DNA of 64,000 bases, taken from Aselliscus stoliczkanus. Lineage: Eukaryota > Chordata > Mammalia > Chiroptera > Hipposideridae. Shown here piece by piece: positions 36,500 through 47,133 of this stretch. The stretch spans positions 142,588,421 to 142,652,420 of the forward strand of contig CM066733.1 of assembly GCA_033961575.1 (NCBI GenBank). Direction: 5' to 3'. A program made the translations under genes and the position numbers. How positions within the stretch are numbered: the stretch's first letter is position 1; the number at the start of each line of letters is the position of its first letter. The notes below the pieces were generated by a model, which had not been told where the DNA came from, ran no database searches, and saw nothing but the letters and a program-made list of their open reading frames with translations.

Positions 36500-36645
36500 G
36501 GATCGGGTGGCAGGCAGTTGGGGTTCAGAACATAGATTCACCACGTACTAGCCATGTCCCTCTGAACAAGTGACTTTAACATCTCTGTGTTTCAGTTTCT
36601 TCATCTATAAAATGGGATCATGACAATGCAAACATTATAGGTTCA
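36500..36645 (+). repeat. MIR SINE, sense
   Basis: CAGTTGGGGTTCAGAACATA, ACTAGCCATGTCCCTCTGAA, TCTGTGTTTCAGTTTCTTCA and CATCTATAAAATGGGATCAT correspond to the MIR head and core in sense orientation. Confidence 0.9.
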
Positions 36646-36679
36646 TATACAGAAGATTAAATAGGTTTATATACATAAA

Positions 36680-37191
36680 GATTTAATTCAGCCATAGAAA
36701 AGAATAAAATCCTGCCATTTGCAAAAACAGGGATGGACCTTGAGGGCATAATGCTAGGTAAAATAAGTCAGACAGAAAAAGGCAAATACTAAATGATCTC
36801 ACTTGTATGTGGAACCTAAACAAACCCAAACAAACCACCCCTACCCCCCAAAAAATGTTTATGGATATATAGAACAGATTGGTGGTTGCCCGAGGTTGGA
36901 GTTAGAGGTGGACAAAATGGATGAAGGGGGTCAAAAGGTACAAATTTCCAGCTATGAAGTGAATAAGGCATGGGGATGTAATATACACCATGGTCACCAT
37001 AGTTAATACTGGATTGAATATTTGAACATAGCTAGGAGAGTGAATCTTAAAAGTTCTCATACTAAGAAAAAAAATTGTTAACTATGTATGGTGACAGATA
37101 TTAACTGGACTTATCATTAATACTGTACAAATACTGTACTCCTGAAACTAATATAATGTTATGTCAGTTATACCTCAATTAAAAAAAAAGT
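36680..37191 (+). repeat. L1 3' end, sense
   Basis: Begins in the last part of ORF2 (CATTTGCAAAAACAGGGATG, GACCTTGAGGGCATAATGCT, AAATGATCTCACTTGTATGT) and continues through the 3' UTR (TTGGTGGTTGCCCGAGGTTG, GGATGTAATATACACCATGG, GTACTCCTGAAACTAATATA) to an A-run at about 37182-37190. It is 5'-truncated. The reading frame is broken. Confidence 0.9.
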
Positions 37192-37737
37192 ATAGACCAA
37201 GACATGTAAGTACAGTAGAATGAGCAGGTTGTCCAAACTAATAAGAAGTGTAAGTTTTAAGAAGCTAAGTCAATGAAGAAAATATCTATATTTTTTACAG
37301 ATAAGCACCTCTCTTTACCTTGACTGACACAATAAGCAGAAGAGAAATAGCTCGCCACTTCTTTTCTAGTTTAACTCTTTTCTACTTCTCTAATCCGGGT
37401 TATACGATACACACCATGAAGTACATTTGGTTCTGTTAATTAATCAAGCAGACTTGGAGCACCTGTCTCATCATTCTGAATAATTCAAACCCTCAAAGCA
37501 ATAGTTTTTTTAAAAAGAACTTCAAATAGTGCCTGGGCTATAGTACAGACTCAATAAATGTTAGCTAACGTATGTTTTATACATCTAAACACTCCTATGT
37601 GTTTGTACAAAAATATGACAATTGAAACAGTAAGTTATTTAAAGCACATTTATTTCAATTATGAGTAAGTGGAAAGACATATTTGTACAAATACAGTTGA
37701 TCAGGTGTCATTTTAGGACACAAAAATGTCCATTTGA

Positions 37738-37847
37738 GGGCCAGCTGAGTTGCACGGTGGTTGGGAGATGGCTTGGGACTCCAGCGGCTGCGGTTTGGAT
37801 CCCACATATGAGGGCCAGTGACACTGCCCTTTAAAAAAAAAAAAAAA
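37738..37847 (+). repeat. Head-only tRNA-derived SINE
   Basis: GGGCCAGCTGAGTTGCACGG opens a tRNA-like head with a GGCTTGGGACTCCAGC arm and GTTTGGATCCCACATATGAG (decayed B box). It ends GTGACACTGCCCTTT directly in a 15-A run. Same family and same end point as the copies at 5839 and 38694. No convincing TSD. Confidence 0.85.
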
Positions 37848-38693
37848 CATTCGATGTGGTTCTATAAGAACGTAGGTTATCGCATTTGCTTAAGTTCATT
37901 CTGCTTTAGTTCATTGTAATGTGTTCAGAGATTATATGCTCTTTCTAAAGTAGTTTCTTTTTCCATGCTGGATTAAATAAATTCTTTGTAGATCGTTTTT
38001 ACATTTTGATGTGACAATTTCTATTACACTCACAGTAAGTAGAAATCTGCCTAGTTTCTGGGACTTACATACAGTATGAGGATTGTTGTCAGAAAGAGTA
38101 AGAAAGAATCAGGACCTTGACTACAGCAAAGGAAGCTTTGCTATGATCGTTCAGTTATTTAGTATTTATTCGATAGGCAGGACTCAGAGGTGTTGCTAAG
38201 ACTTCTTGCGGTGTCTTTAATAAATAGAATATTAATAAACAACCCATCATATTAATTTATTCATGTTGACCTTACACTTCATTAGGAATCCTCTGCTCAT
38301 ATTCCTAACCCATTTCCTCAGTTCCCATCAGGCAAATGCACTTCGGAATTGTCAAATACTCTACATCTCTCTGCCCTACATGCTACTTGATATTTTTTAT
38401 ATCCAAAATGGCCTTGTGTCCTCTTTCTCCATTGACTTAGGTATTATTTCTAGTTCAGAAATCAATAGTCTCTTCTTGTGACATAAAGCCTGAATGTTTT
38501 CTGGTATTACATTGCTTTCATAATGGTGACTTTCCAATTCAAGCCTTGAATAGTGTAGCAATCAAGAGAAAAAAATCAATCATTCTTGGTCCAAATGATC
38601 TCAAGTATCTCTCAGGAATAGCCCGAAACACTTGTTAGAGCTAACTGTGTTCATGTGACATTTGTCACATTTGTTGCATTTAAAAAAAAAATA

Positions 38694-38798
38694 CCGGCCA
38701 AGTGGCACAGTGGTTAAGTGCTGGCTTGGGAAGCCAGCGGCCCCGGTACTGTCCCACATGTGAGGGCCAGTGACACTGCCCTCAAAAAAAAAAAAAAA
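38694..38798 (+). repeat. Head-only tRNA-derived SINE in A-rich TSD
   Basis: CCGGCCAAGTGGCACAGTGG, GGCTTGGGAAGCCAGC and CCACATGTGAGGGCCAGTGA, ending ACACTGCCCTC, are followed by a 15-A run. The flanks share A-run plus ATACC, consistent with an A-rich TSD (38682-38695 and the end of the tail). The body is about 90 bp. Confidence 0.9.
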
Positions 38799-39229
38799 TA
38801 CCGAAGCAACATTACAAAATCCAGCTGAGGCTTAAAATGTCCCTAAGGTGTGAGTGAATGAGGGCACACTGGGAAAGTCTGGACTTTGATTTACATTTGG
38901 AAAATTCTTTATTCTGCATCCTCCTCTTAGAGTTTCCTAGGGCTCATTTGTATATTCTAGTACTCTGAGTAGCACAGAGTAATGAAATAGGTTTAACCTT
39001 ATTTAACCTAATATTTCTCTAACTTCTATTTTGACCACAGAAGCCTTGTTTTTCTCAGAATCCACATTAACCTGTCACCAAAGAAGTGATCTGCAACTTT
39101 GGGAAAACAGACCTAAAGAATTGGGTGTTTCTTTGTAGCTATCACCTATGGTTAATGCCAATAAAGATGTAATTCTCCACTTACTGTGATTCCAATTGTG
39201 GGAAATATCCTGTGATTTTGCATCTCTTA
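38799..39229. other. Unique non-coding DNA
   Basis: Nothing recognisable beyond AT-rich sequence. Confidence 0.45.
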
Positions 39230-39480
39230 TTTATCATCCTTCCTTATCCACTGAATTTCTAACCATTCTTCAAAGGACAACTTAAATACTATCTTCTTCT
39301 TGACACTTTTTCTGATCTCCTTGTATGCACTTAGAAGCAATTTTCTGCAGTCCTCCTGTCACATTCTGATTTTCTTCATAACTATGTGTATACCTGTACG
39401 GTATTGGAAGTCAGAAACAGTAAAAAAATTCCTTTTAGACTCCCCATAAACCTAGTTTAATATAGGTACTTTGTAAAATG
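39230..39480 (+). repeat. LINE-2 3' region
   Basis: CATTCTTCAAAGGACAACTT, CTTCTTGACACTTTTTCTGA and TCTCCTTGTATGCACTTAGA resemble the L2 3' region ('...ctcaaatgtcaccttcctgaggccttccctga...') in sense orientation. Strongly diverged. Confidence 0.6.
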
Positions 39481-40479
39481 GTTGGATAAATTGTGAGGCA
39501 TCCATTTTTAGAAGTCACCTAAGGATTTATTTGTCAGAAATGATTTTTTAAAACCAGACCTTATTGGTCATCCATAATATCAAAAGATAAAGAGTAGTGT
39601 TAATTATTTCTTCCATGAGGTCAGGCCTTCAAAAGAGGTAGCAAATCTTTGAGCAGTTATAGTGGAGTCAGTGTTCCATAGCTAATTACTTATTAGCCAT
39701 TTCATTGCTAATTTGATTAATAACATTAATATAAACCTTTATGTTGATTTTGTAAAATGCATTACAAGATGGGTCAATATCCCAGCCCTCATTATATGGA
39801 TGGGGAAAGAAGACATAAAAAGTTAATCTGATTGACTACCTCAAGGTTATTCTTTATGGTAATGATAGGACAAAATTTAAAAACTCATCCTAGTCAATTT
39901 CTCACACACTAAACAAATTTTATGACTGCAACATTGAGGACTAAGGAAATGAATGTTTTTGCTAAATATGCACCTTATTCAATACAGATTCACAAAGTAT
40001 GCATAGTCAATGGCATTTTTTTAGCAATAGTCATTTTAACACTTTGTAAGTGGGCATAAAAAGCTATATGACGAGTTTACTCGTTTCCCGCAAAAAATGT
40101 GTTAAGACAGTGGACTGACCCACAAATGGAATTTGATTTGCCACCGTATATGTGTGGGAAATGCTGGAAAGTTTAAGCAGATATTTCTAATTATTAGAAA
40201 TATTAGATTTATTTTTTATAATAGTTCTAAATCATTTAATGTCCTAATGGGGATTGTGAGTTTACAACAGTAGTTGAATATGTAGTGTCCAATAGTTTAG
40301 AGTCTTTCCAGATTTCTTTGTGAGGCACCTTACATGAAATGCTACCATACAATCCCTGCATTACATGTCATCACTAAGCTCCCAGGAGAAGCCTCTTCAC
40401 CAGCTTCTACTAGCTGTCTCCTTCCTGTGGTTCATGCTTTCTGTGGCAGTAACTGCTAGCTCTTCACCAACACTGGTTC
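39481..40479. other. AT-rich unique DNA
   Basis: No gene or repeat ends recognised. Confidence 0.45.
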
Positions 40480-40856
40480 CTCCCTTCTTACATAATAGCT
40501 GGTTTCATGGCTGCCCAATTTGTGGTCATAGGACCAGTTTTCTCCATTGGGATTGCATACGGAAGTGATGTGTATAACTCTCAGGCCTGGCCTCAAAAAA
40601 CCTCCTGGAGGTGCCCCTCCATGCTCCTGTCACTTCTGGAATGGAAGCTACTAGAGTGTTGTTGGAAGCCATGTGTTGAAGATGGCAGAGCTAATGCCCA
40701 GCCTCCGCCTCTGAAAAACAGGGGAGAGCAGAGACTTTTTTGACCTACAACATCTTCATCAGACTGTTAGAGGAGAAAGAAAAACATCCTATGGTGCTTG
40801 AGTCATGACAATTTGGGTCTCTTTGTTAGAGCAATTTATCCACTATAAATAATATA
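40480..40856 (+). repeat. Old LTR-like repeat (partial)
   Basis: CCAATTTGTGGTCATAGGAC, GGAAGTGATGTGTATAACTC, GGAAGCCATGTGTTGAAGAT and GCAGAGCTAATGCCCAGCC match a common mammalian LTR-like repeat whose consensus reads 'agaagtgatgtgtgtcacttccaggcc'. Family name not assigned. Confidence 0.5.
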
Positions 40857-40985
40857 CTGGAGAGCCAAAAAAATGTTTACACATGACTTGTATTCATCTT
40901 TTTTTATTAGCATTTATTGAGTATTACAATTTTAATACAGAGTTTTCCTTTCTTAAAATGTTATACATTTTTTTGGTAACCTCTG
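40857..40985. mobile_element. 129-bp mariner-like MITE
   Basis: Inverted ends CTGGAGAGCCAAAAAAATGT (left) and CAGAGGTTACCAAAAAAATG (right end, reversed) with TA immediately outside each end (40855-40856 and 40986-40987). The interior is AT-rich and partly palindromic, with no ORF. TA flanks and the CCAAAAAAATG block fit a Tc1/mariner-like origin. Confidence 0.75.
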
Positions 40986-42165
40986 TATTTAGACTTCTGA
41001 CTTCTCTTCTCCAAGTCAGATTCCTTTGCCACTGAAGTCTCCGACTCACCTCACACCTGGTCTCCTGGGCTGATCTTCCTTTCTCACCATCACGTGCCCG
41101 GCCCCCACAGGCTAAGCTCAGGAGCTCAGGACTCAGTGGCTTTTCCTTCTTCTGGCCTGCATCTCTTTCCCCCATGAGAAACTCTGATGTTAGAACAAAC
41201 TTCCATTTTGGCCAGTTTTTTACATCCATCCATATGTACATATTCTCCATTAGCATATAATCAAAACTAACAGAATGGCTTTAAAATAGAGCTTTTAAAA
41301 TATATATTTTGAAAGCAACACATGTTCATTTTAGAAGTTTTAGAAAATACGGATAAGCAAAAGTAAGAAAACAAAATTGCCCCTAAACTCGCCATCCAGA
41401 GGTAGTCATTGTTGATGTTTTGGTATATCATTTACTGGTCATATATATAATGGAGAAGTTAAAAATGAACCTACATCTACTTAAAACCACAGATCTTCTC
41501 ATTTTCACAGGAATGAAATATCCCAGAGAGTGTCAGAAAATTAACTGATTTTCACTAAGGGTAAATAGCAACTCCTAGATGAGTTCCAAAAACCTATGGG
41601 CCGACAAGGCCATTTTTTCTAGACGTTTTCACTAGTACTGACCACACGCTGAGGCTTTCCATCCTGCAAGGCTTCACTTTCATAACGGCAATGGATCTGT
41701 AGTTACTTCAAGTTCTCTTGCAAAGCCCCATTCTGTGAAACTCACTGGACTAAAGCTCTTCCAAGGCAACTGGGAGCCCTTTCTCATTTTACATTCCAGT
41801 GCCTGGCACAGAGTGAGGTCTCTGGAAATATTTGAATGTGTGAAAATAAATTTAAGTTTGTTTGGCCATGGACAGTTCATAAATCCTGTCTTCAAGTACT
41901 TCTTGGGGAAATACTAATACATCTACCCTATACTAAATTGTCTGAAATTCAGGATGCTTTCCATGAAGAAGAAAGGAAAAAGAATTTCTGGGAAGTTTCC
42001 AACGTGGTTATCCTGGCTTCTTGGCTGATACTTTTTTTTTTTTTCTATTTTGATTGCCTTTAACTTCTTTTCTGCCTTTTGGTGATATGGGCAGGGCCTG
42101 AAGCTCATCCATAGACAGAAAGTTAGATTTAAAATGGATTTTTACTTGCTCTTGTGACGATATAC
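40986..42165. other. Unique non-coding DNA, L2/MIR-like scrap
   Basis: CCAGTGCCTGGCACAGAGTG at about 41798-41817 with AAATATTTGAATGTGTG resembles an L2 tail. Otherwise no recognisable element. A 110-codon minus-strand frame at 40924-41256 starts outside the MITE and runs into it, so is treated as chance. Confidence 0.45.
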
Positions 42166-42169
42166 CTGC

Positions 42170-42278
42170 TTTCCTATCTGCCTCTGGGCCTTACATCCTT
42201 CATTGGTGAAATGAGATAGTTCGACCTAATGGCCTGTCATACCTTCCTTCCGGCTTTTACACTCCAGGATTCTACAGA
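42170..42278 (+). repeat. MIR fragment, sense
   Basis: TGCCTCTGGGCCTTACATCC, TTCATTGGTGAAATGAGATA and CTAATGGCCTGTCATACCTT resemble a MIR variant core. Partial. Confidence 0.5.
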
Positions 42279-44108
42279 TTCATTCTCTGGCCAATAGGAC
42301 ATCCCTCAAAGATGCTCAGGGAACAAGAGAGCCAGGATTGAAAAATAAATTCATTTGATGACTGCCACTGACAAGTGCCTGGAGCAGTGAATCATTCTTG
42401 AAGAACATCTTTTCCCTATCAATGCTTATTCAGCAGAGACTTGCTAGAAAAGGCATTTGTAGAATAATTTGCAAGTCATTTTTGGTAGGATATCAGAAAC
42501 CACGGCCCTCAGTCAGGTGAGAGACCATGCTACCTACATACATTAACAAAACCTTTAAACTGCCTTAGGAGTAGACCAAACAACATGCGAAGCAGACTTC
42601 CAGAAAAATCTTGCTACAAGTAACATTTTAAGTCTTTCCCCTAACATTGATAAACAGATTTCTTTTGTCTTTCCATAGGAGAATAGTCTTAACTTCGGGT
42701 GAAGTAATTGTAAAACACTTATACCTTGGGTTGGCAGCTCTAACTTGAGGCTTCAGGTGGGTTTGTCCTGACTAATAGTTCGTTCAAAGTTATCTGCTTG
42801 TATAATAATAGCCAGCACAGTAGCTGTTTCCCTCTGTTTTTACAGAACATTTTGATGCTTGAGATTTGCCAGCACTGCATTAATCTTTTACCTCAGAACT
42901 GGGCACCAGCTTCACAGAAATGCAGACCCTGCCCACCTCCAGACTCTCGTTCAGGTCATGCTGCAGGTTCAGCACAGCTCTGATGCTTCCGGTGTCCAGA
43001 AATCACTTTCAGTCTGGAAGAACTCATAGTCTCGGTCAGTTGCCATTCTTGTAAACTGGTCCAGTTTCCCCTTTAAGATCCTGCCTCCAACCAAATGTCT
43101 CCACTCTCCAGCAATTGAAACTGGAGCATCTTGAAATCAATCCGCTTAACACCTCAGGGCCTGTGGCTAATCCCCTGGATTAATCTTTTCTAATTTCCTA
43201 TTGAAAAAGTATCTTTAAATGTTGCTGGAGTTTGTAGGAAGTAGGTAGAAAATGAGAGCAGATGCTTTGCGATTGAGAGAGATTTGAAGAATGCTGCTTG
43301 GATCTCTCCAATCGTTTTTTCCATCCTTATAATGAGTCAGACCTTTTATGATGGGATGCAGACTAGCCCAGGCCCCCTGAGGATACGGGGTGCCTGGATC
43401 AGAGGCAGGCCTGCATTCTTTCATGTGTATGGCCAGGTAGAGAATTGAACAGATGATAAAAGCAGCTCCATCTAAACTGAACTGACCGGAAGTGGGCCTC
43501 AGAATCTGGGAAACGCCCACCTCCAGCACCTTCCCTGCGTCCTTGGCTCAGCCTGCTCCCTAACCTTTGCACTCTGCTGCTATGTCAGAGAAATGGCTAA
43601 GCACACCCACAGCATCTGTAGGACCAGTTCACCTCCAGTCCCTGAAATCACCTACCCACCTCTACCTATTGTTCTTTTTCTTCCTTTGCCTTCTCCCCAC
43701 TTCTCTGCTTCCTCTTTTACCAACCTGGATGCGATCATCCCCTCCCACTTCTTGCAAAACATAGAAAAACATGATCATGATGTAGTTGTACAACCAGTCA
43801 AATTAAAACCCACTGTAAGTATTTACTTGGCACTAAATTTCCAACTATCAGGTCTATAACTAATTGACACAGAGTCCAGGAAGAAAAAGTTGGAGAACTC
43901 TATGGAATCTGGTACAAATGGCCTAGAAGAGTAGAATACTTGTGTTATAAGACTACCTTTTTTTAAATATTGTAATCAGTGTTGTTTATCCTCACCCAAA
44001 CCTTCCATTCATACTATTATATATAGAGAGATGTAAGTTAAATCCTGGTTTCGAGCCAATCGATTTTTTAGTCCAATTCTGTGGTAACCTATACATGGCT
44101 AAAAGGTG
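42279..44108. other. Unique non-coding DNA
   Basis: No gene recognised. Overlapping frames on both strands near 43215-43859 show no protein-family motif. Confidence 0.45.
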
Positions 44109-44109
44109 G

Positions 44110-44312
44110 AAGTGAGGTATCCCGATGGAGTAAAACAAATGTGATCTGGACACCATTTACTAGTGTCACCAATTACCTATTGTGACCTCGTGGGCAAGTT
44201 CCCTAAACCCCTTGAATGAGTTTTCTTCTGAGTAAATTGGAGGTAATAATGCCTACCTCATAATGCTATTGTGAAGGATAAAGTCACATAATAAGAGCTC
44301 AATAAATATTGT
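44110..44312 (+). repeat. MIR SINE, sense
   Basis: CACCAATTACCTATTGTGAC, CTCGTGGGCAAGTTCCCTAA, GGTAATAATGCCTACCTCAT, ATTGTGAAGGATAAAG and AGAGCTCAATAAATATTG match the MIR core and 3' end in order. Confidence 0.9.
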
Positions 44313-44689
44313 CTTCCCCCTTCTTTGCTTTATCTGGGCTGGGCAATGGCTCTCTAGAATAAAGGAGTGCTCAGCACATAGGTTACAGGGCAGGGGGGGA
44401 AAAAAAGTGTCCCCATCCTATCTACTCTGATAGTGTTCACATGGACACTAGGCTTCGTAGGTGGTTTATGAGTTTCATTCATCTTTGGAGGCAAGGGAAA
44501 TGGGGGGAATGGACCCTACAAATGGCAGATGACCACTGATTGATCTGAGGCAGGATGATGAATCTTTCCCACTGCTTGTGATATCTTCGATTATACTATT
44601 AGAGTTATTCCTTTGACTGAAGGCCTTTGTTGCCATAAAAATGCAGATATTCCCAAGAGAGCAGCACATGAAACCTTATCATCCATTTG

Positions 44690-45110
44690 CACAGTTCGTT
44701 TTTCAGTTGTGCTGTCATTCCCTGTAATGGCATTTTTTACCTGTATGAAATGTCATATGCTCAGATGCATTCATTTTATAGAGCTTTAAAGCTGATAATC
44801 TGAACTGAAATGCACATTTTGGTGTTTTATTTTCCTTTTTTTTTTTTGCAGTAATTTCAAAGGTGTAACTGAGCTTAGCTATAAATTGCTGGTTCTAGCT
44901 CTCAGTGGCAGGCAGCATTTGATCATTGACAACTCTGTTTTCTTCATTGTTTCCTGACTAAAATTTCCACAGCCTCTATAAATATGTAAATTACCCAAAT
45001 CACTAGTTTTCCATTATTTCTGCCCCTAAGCTGCTTAAAATATTTCTGTATTCCTGCATTTGCAGTGCAAAACAGAGCAGTAGGTGAGAGCTGAGTTTGA
45101 CTCTATTATC
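44690..45110. other. Repeat-free, possibly conserved block
   Basis: No repeat landmarks, balanced motif-rich AT sequence (ATTTGATCATTGACAACTCT, TTTTCTTCATTGTTTCCTGA). A candidate conserved non-coding element by texture only. Confidence 0.3.
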
Positions 45111-45239
45111 CAACTTCTATTTAGCAGCTACTTGCTTCAAAGTTTCTGATGAGAATTTTTTCTGAGGATGGACTCCATGTCCCAGGCAGATGCTGGCATG
45201 GGCCAGGCCCCAGTCATTACAGACCAGGAGTGCACGAAT

Positions 45240-45281
45240 GGGTGTGTGTGTGTGTGCGCGCGCGTGTATGTGTGTGTGTGC
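45240..45281. repeat. (GT)n(GC)n(GT)n alternating tract
   Basis: GGTGTGTGTG runs into GCGCGCGCGT and back to TGTGTGTGTG: strictly alternating purine-pyrimidine with a central CG-rich core, prone to Z-DNA. Confidence 0.95.
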
Positions 45282-45289
45282 AGGACTGT

Positions 45290-46150
45290 GGAAATCACAT
45301 GCCACATGCACCACTGGTGGTGAACTGTGATTTTATGACAGAGGAAGCAAATGGGATTCTTTTTATTGCCTTTCTTTCAACTGGCAGGACTCAAGTAATG
45401 AAGCTGACATGGTGTCCATGTGTGATTATGTTATCCTCTCCTGATTCATTGCCTGTTAAGTTAATCTGTCATGAGCTGGATCATTGGGTCTCGGTGTGGG
45501 CTTTTACTACTCATTGTGGGCAGGGGTGGAGAAAAACTATATATTGCATAGTATTCATATAGATTTATACACATACACATATATGCATATGTCTTGAGAG
45601 AAATCAACAGAGACTGACTCAGGAAAATAAAAAGAATAAAATCATAGGGAACAGGGGATCAACAGGAAAGCCTACAGAAGGGATCCTGGGATTTGTTTAC
45701 CTAATTGAAACCCTAGTGCTGAGCACATCATGAGAAATATATTTCTGTTGTGACTACGTAACGTGTCTGAAGCAGTCTCAAGTATGAAAGTGTATAATTT
45801 CAATACCAAATGCAGGCTAGGCCTGGAATAGTGATTCATCTAAAAAAGGCCTTGATGTGGATGGGCAGGAATCCATCCATTTGTAGATACATTTACTGGA
45901 AACATGGAGGCTGCTTTTGCACTCAGAGTCCTAGAAAGATCTGCCCGAGATCCCAGTGAGTAATTTTGACCTCGTGGATAATGAAAGCCCGTTATATTTG
46001 TATGGTACTTCATGCCTTTGAAAATGTTTCCCTGGTCTCCATGAAAACCTGTGGGTTTGTAAAAGTTGTTAATATCCCTACTTGACATATGACAAGACAG
46101 AGTCAAAGAAATTAAATAACACATAATCACTAGTAGGAAATGAGCTAGAG
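45290..46150. other. Unique non-coding DNA
   Basis: No gene or repeat ends recognised. A frame of 137 codons at 45149-45562 owes part of its length to the GT tract. Confidence 0.45.
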
Positions 46151-46154
46151 AGAG

Positions 46155-46394
46155 CAGATATTGACAAACTATGGCTGTCCATCTGTTTTTCTCTTTTCAT
46201 TTTGTTCCATCTGTCTTTGTAAACAAAGTTTTACTGGAACTTTATGGTGGAACAGCCACCCTCATTCATTAGCTGCTTTCACACTACAGTGACAGAATTG
46301 AGTAGTTCTGAGGGAGACCTTATGGCCCTAAGGAGGCCTAAACACCTAAAGTATTTCCTGTCTGGCTCTTTAAAGAAAAAGTTTGCCAACACTG
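46155..46394 (+). mobile_element. hAT-Charlie-like non-autonomous element
   Basis: Ends CAGATATTGACAAACTATGG and AGTTTGCCAACACTG are imperfect inverted repeats (CAG...TTGGCAAACT type). Internal GTAAACAAAGTTTTACTGGA, AACAGCCACCCTCATTCATT and GGCTCTTTAAAGAAAAAGTT match a very common mammalian DNA transposon. AGCTAGA(A/G) near both flanks suggests an 8-bp TSD blurred by AG slippage. Confidence 0.85.
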
Positions 46395-46977
46395 AGCTAG
46401 AATAGAGGTCCCCCAGTAATGCCTGTTCAGTCTAAGATGACAAAGCCAGTTTGTGTTACACCATGTGTTCATATGGAGCCTGCACGCCATGTTAGAGGGA
46501 TTGATTATCCCTATCTAAATGCATTTGGCGCTTCAATGTTTTGTTGTATGGCAACAATTTTATAGAAAAACAAAGACAAATATTTTGGAGAACATTTTGG
46601 TTTTATTCATAGAATTTCAGGAAAATATCATCCATTCCCTCAAGGACTCTTTCCCAGTCCAGTAAAGAAGATGAGACCAGTAAGGTGTTACCACACTCAG
46701 CCCATTTAAGTAACAGATAAGCCCCTTGAATAGAAGGACTCACTTTGTCCCTATGATGAATGGCAGCCACATGGCACTCAGTTCTGATCACAGTTTAGTG
46801 CTTCTCCTGGGACTGCCTTCCCCCAGACAGCTCCCTGATATGGCCTCTAGCAGGTGGCATTTCTGAGAGGAGATGCCTCTTGGGGTCATACTTGGGATCA
46901 ACTGGAAGGTTGCTTTCAAAAACAGCTGACCTTCTTTCTGCAAGAAGTATCATTGAGAAGTGGAAAGAAAGAGAATC

Positions 46978-47040
46978 TGAAAGAGAGAGACAGAGAGAGA
47001 CAGAGACACAGAGAGACAGAGAGACAGAGAGACAGAGAAA
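46978..47040. repeat. (GACA)/(GA) purine-rich tract
   Basis: GAAAGAGAGAGACAGAGAGA grading into repeated GAGACA units, ending 11 bp before the MITE at 47052. Confidence 0.9.
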
Positions 47041-47051
47041 CTGGGAACATA

Positions 47052-47131
47052 TTGGGTTGTGGGAAAAGTCATAACACATTTTTGCAATGAAAAACAGAAA
47101 AAAATACGTCATGACTTTTCTGACAACCCAA
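47052..47131. mobile_element. 80-bp mariner-like MITE
   Basis: Ends TTGGGTTGTGGGAAAAGTCA and, reversed from the right, TTGGGTTGTCAGAAAAGTCA: 18 of the first 20 positions agree. TA dinucleotides flank it at 47050-47051 and 47132-47133. No coding capacity. The ends and TA target site fit the Tc1/mariner superfamily; such elements are frequent in bats. Confidence 0.92.
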
Positions 47132-47133
47132 TA

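Noticed and set aside
40924..41256. 110-codon minus-strand frame
   Set aside because: It spans the edge of a MITE and lacks any recognised motif.
43215..43859. Possible coding exon on either strand
   Set aside because: Frames overlap on both strands, without convincing splice borders or a recognisable protein.
45149..45562. 137-codon open frame on the plus strand
   Set aside because: It runs through the GT/GC microsatellite, which has no stop codons, and the remainder has no family features.
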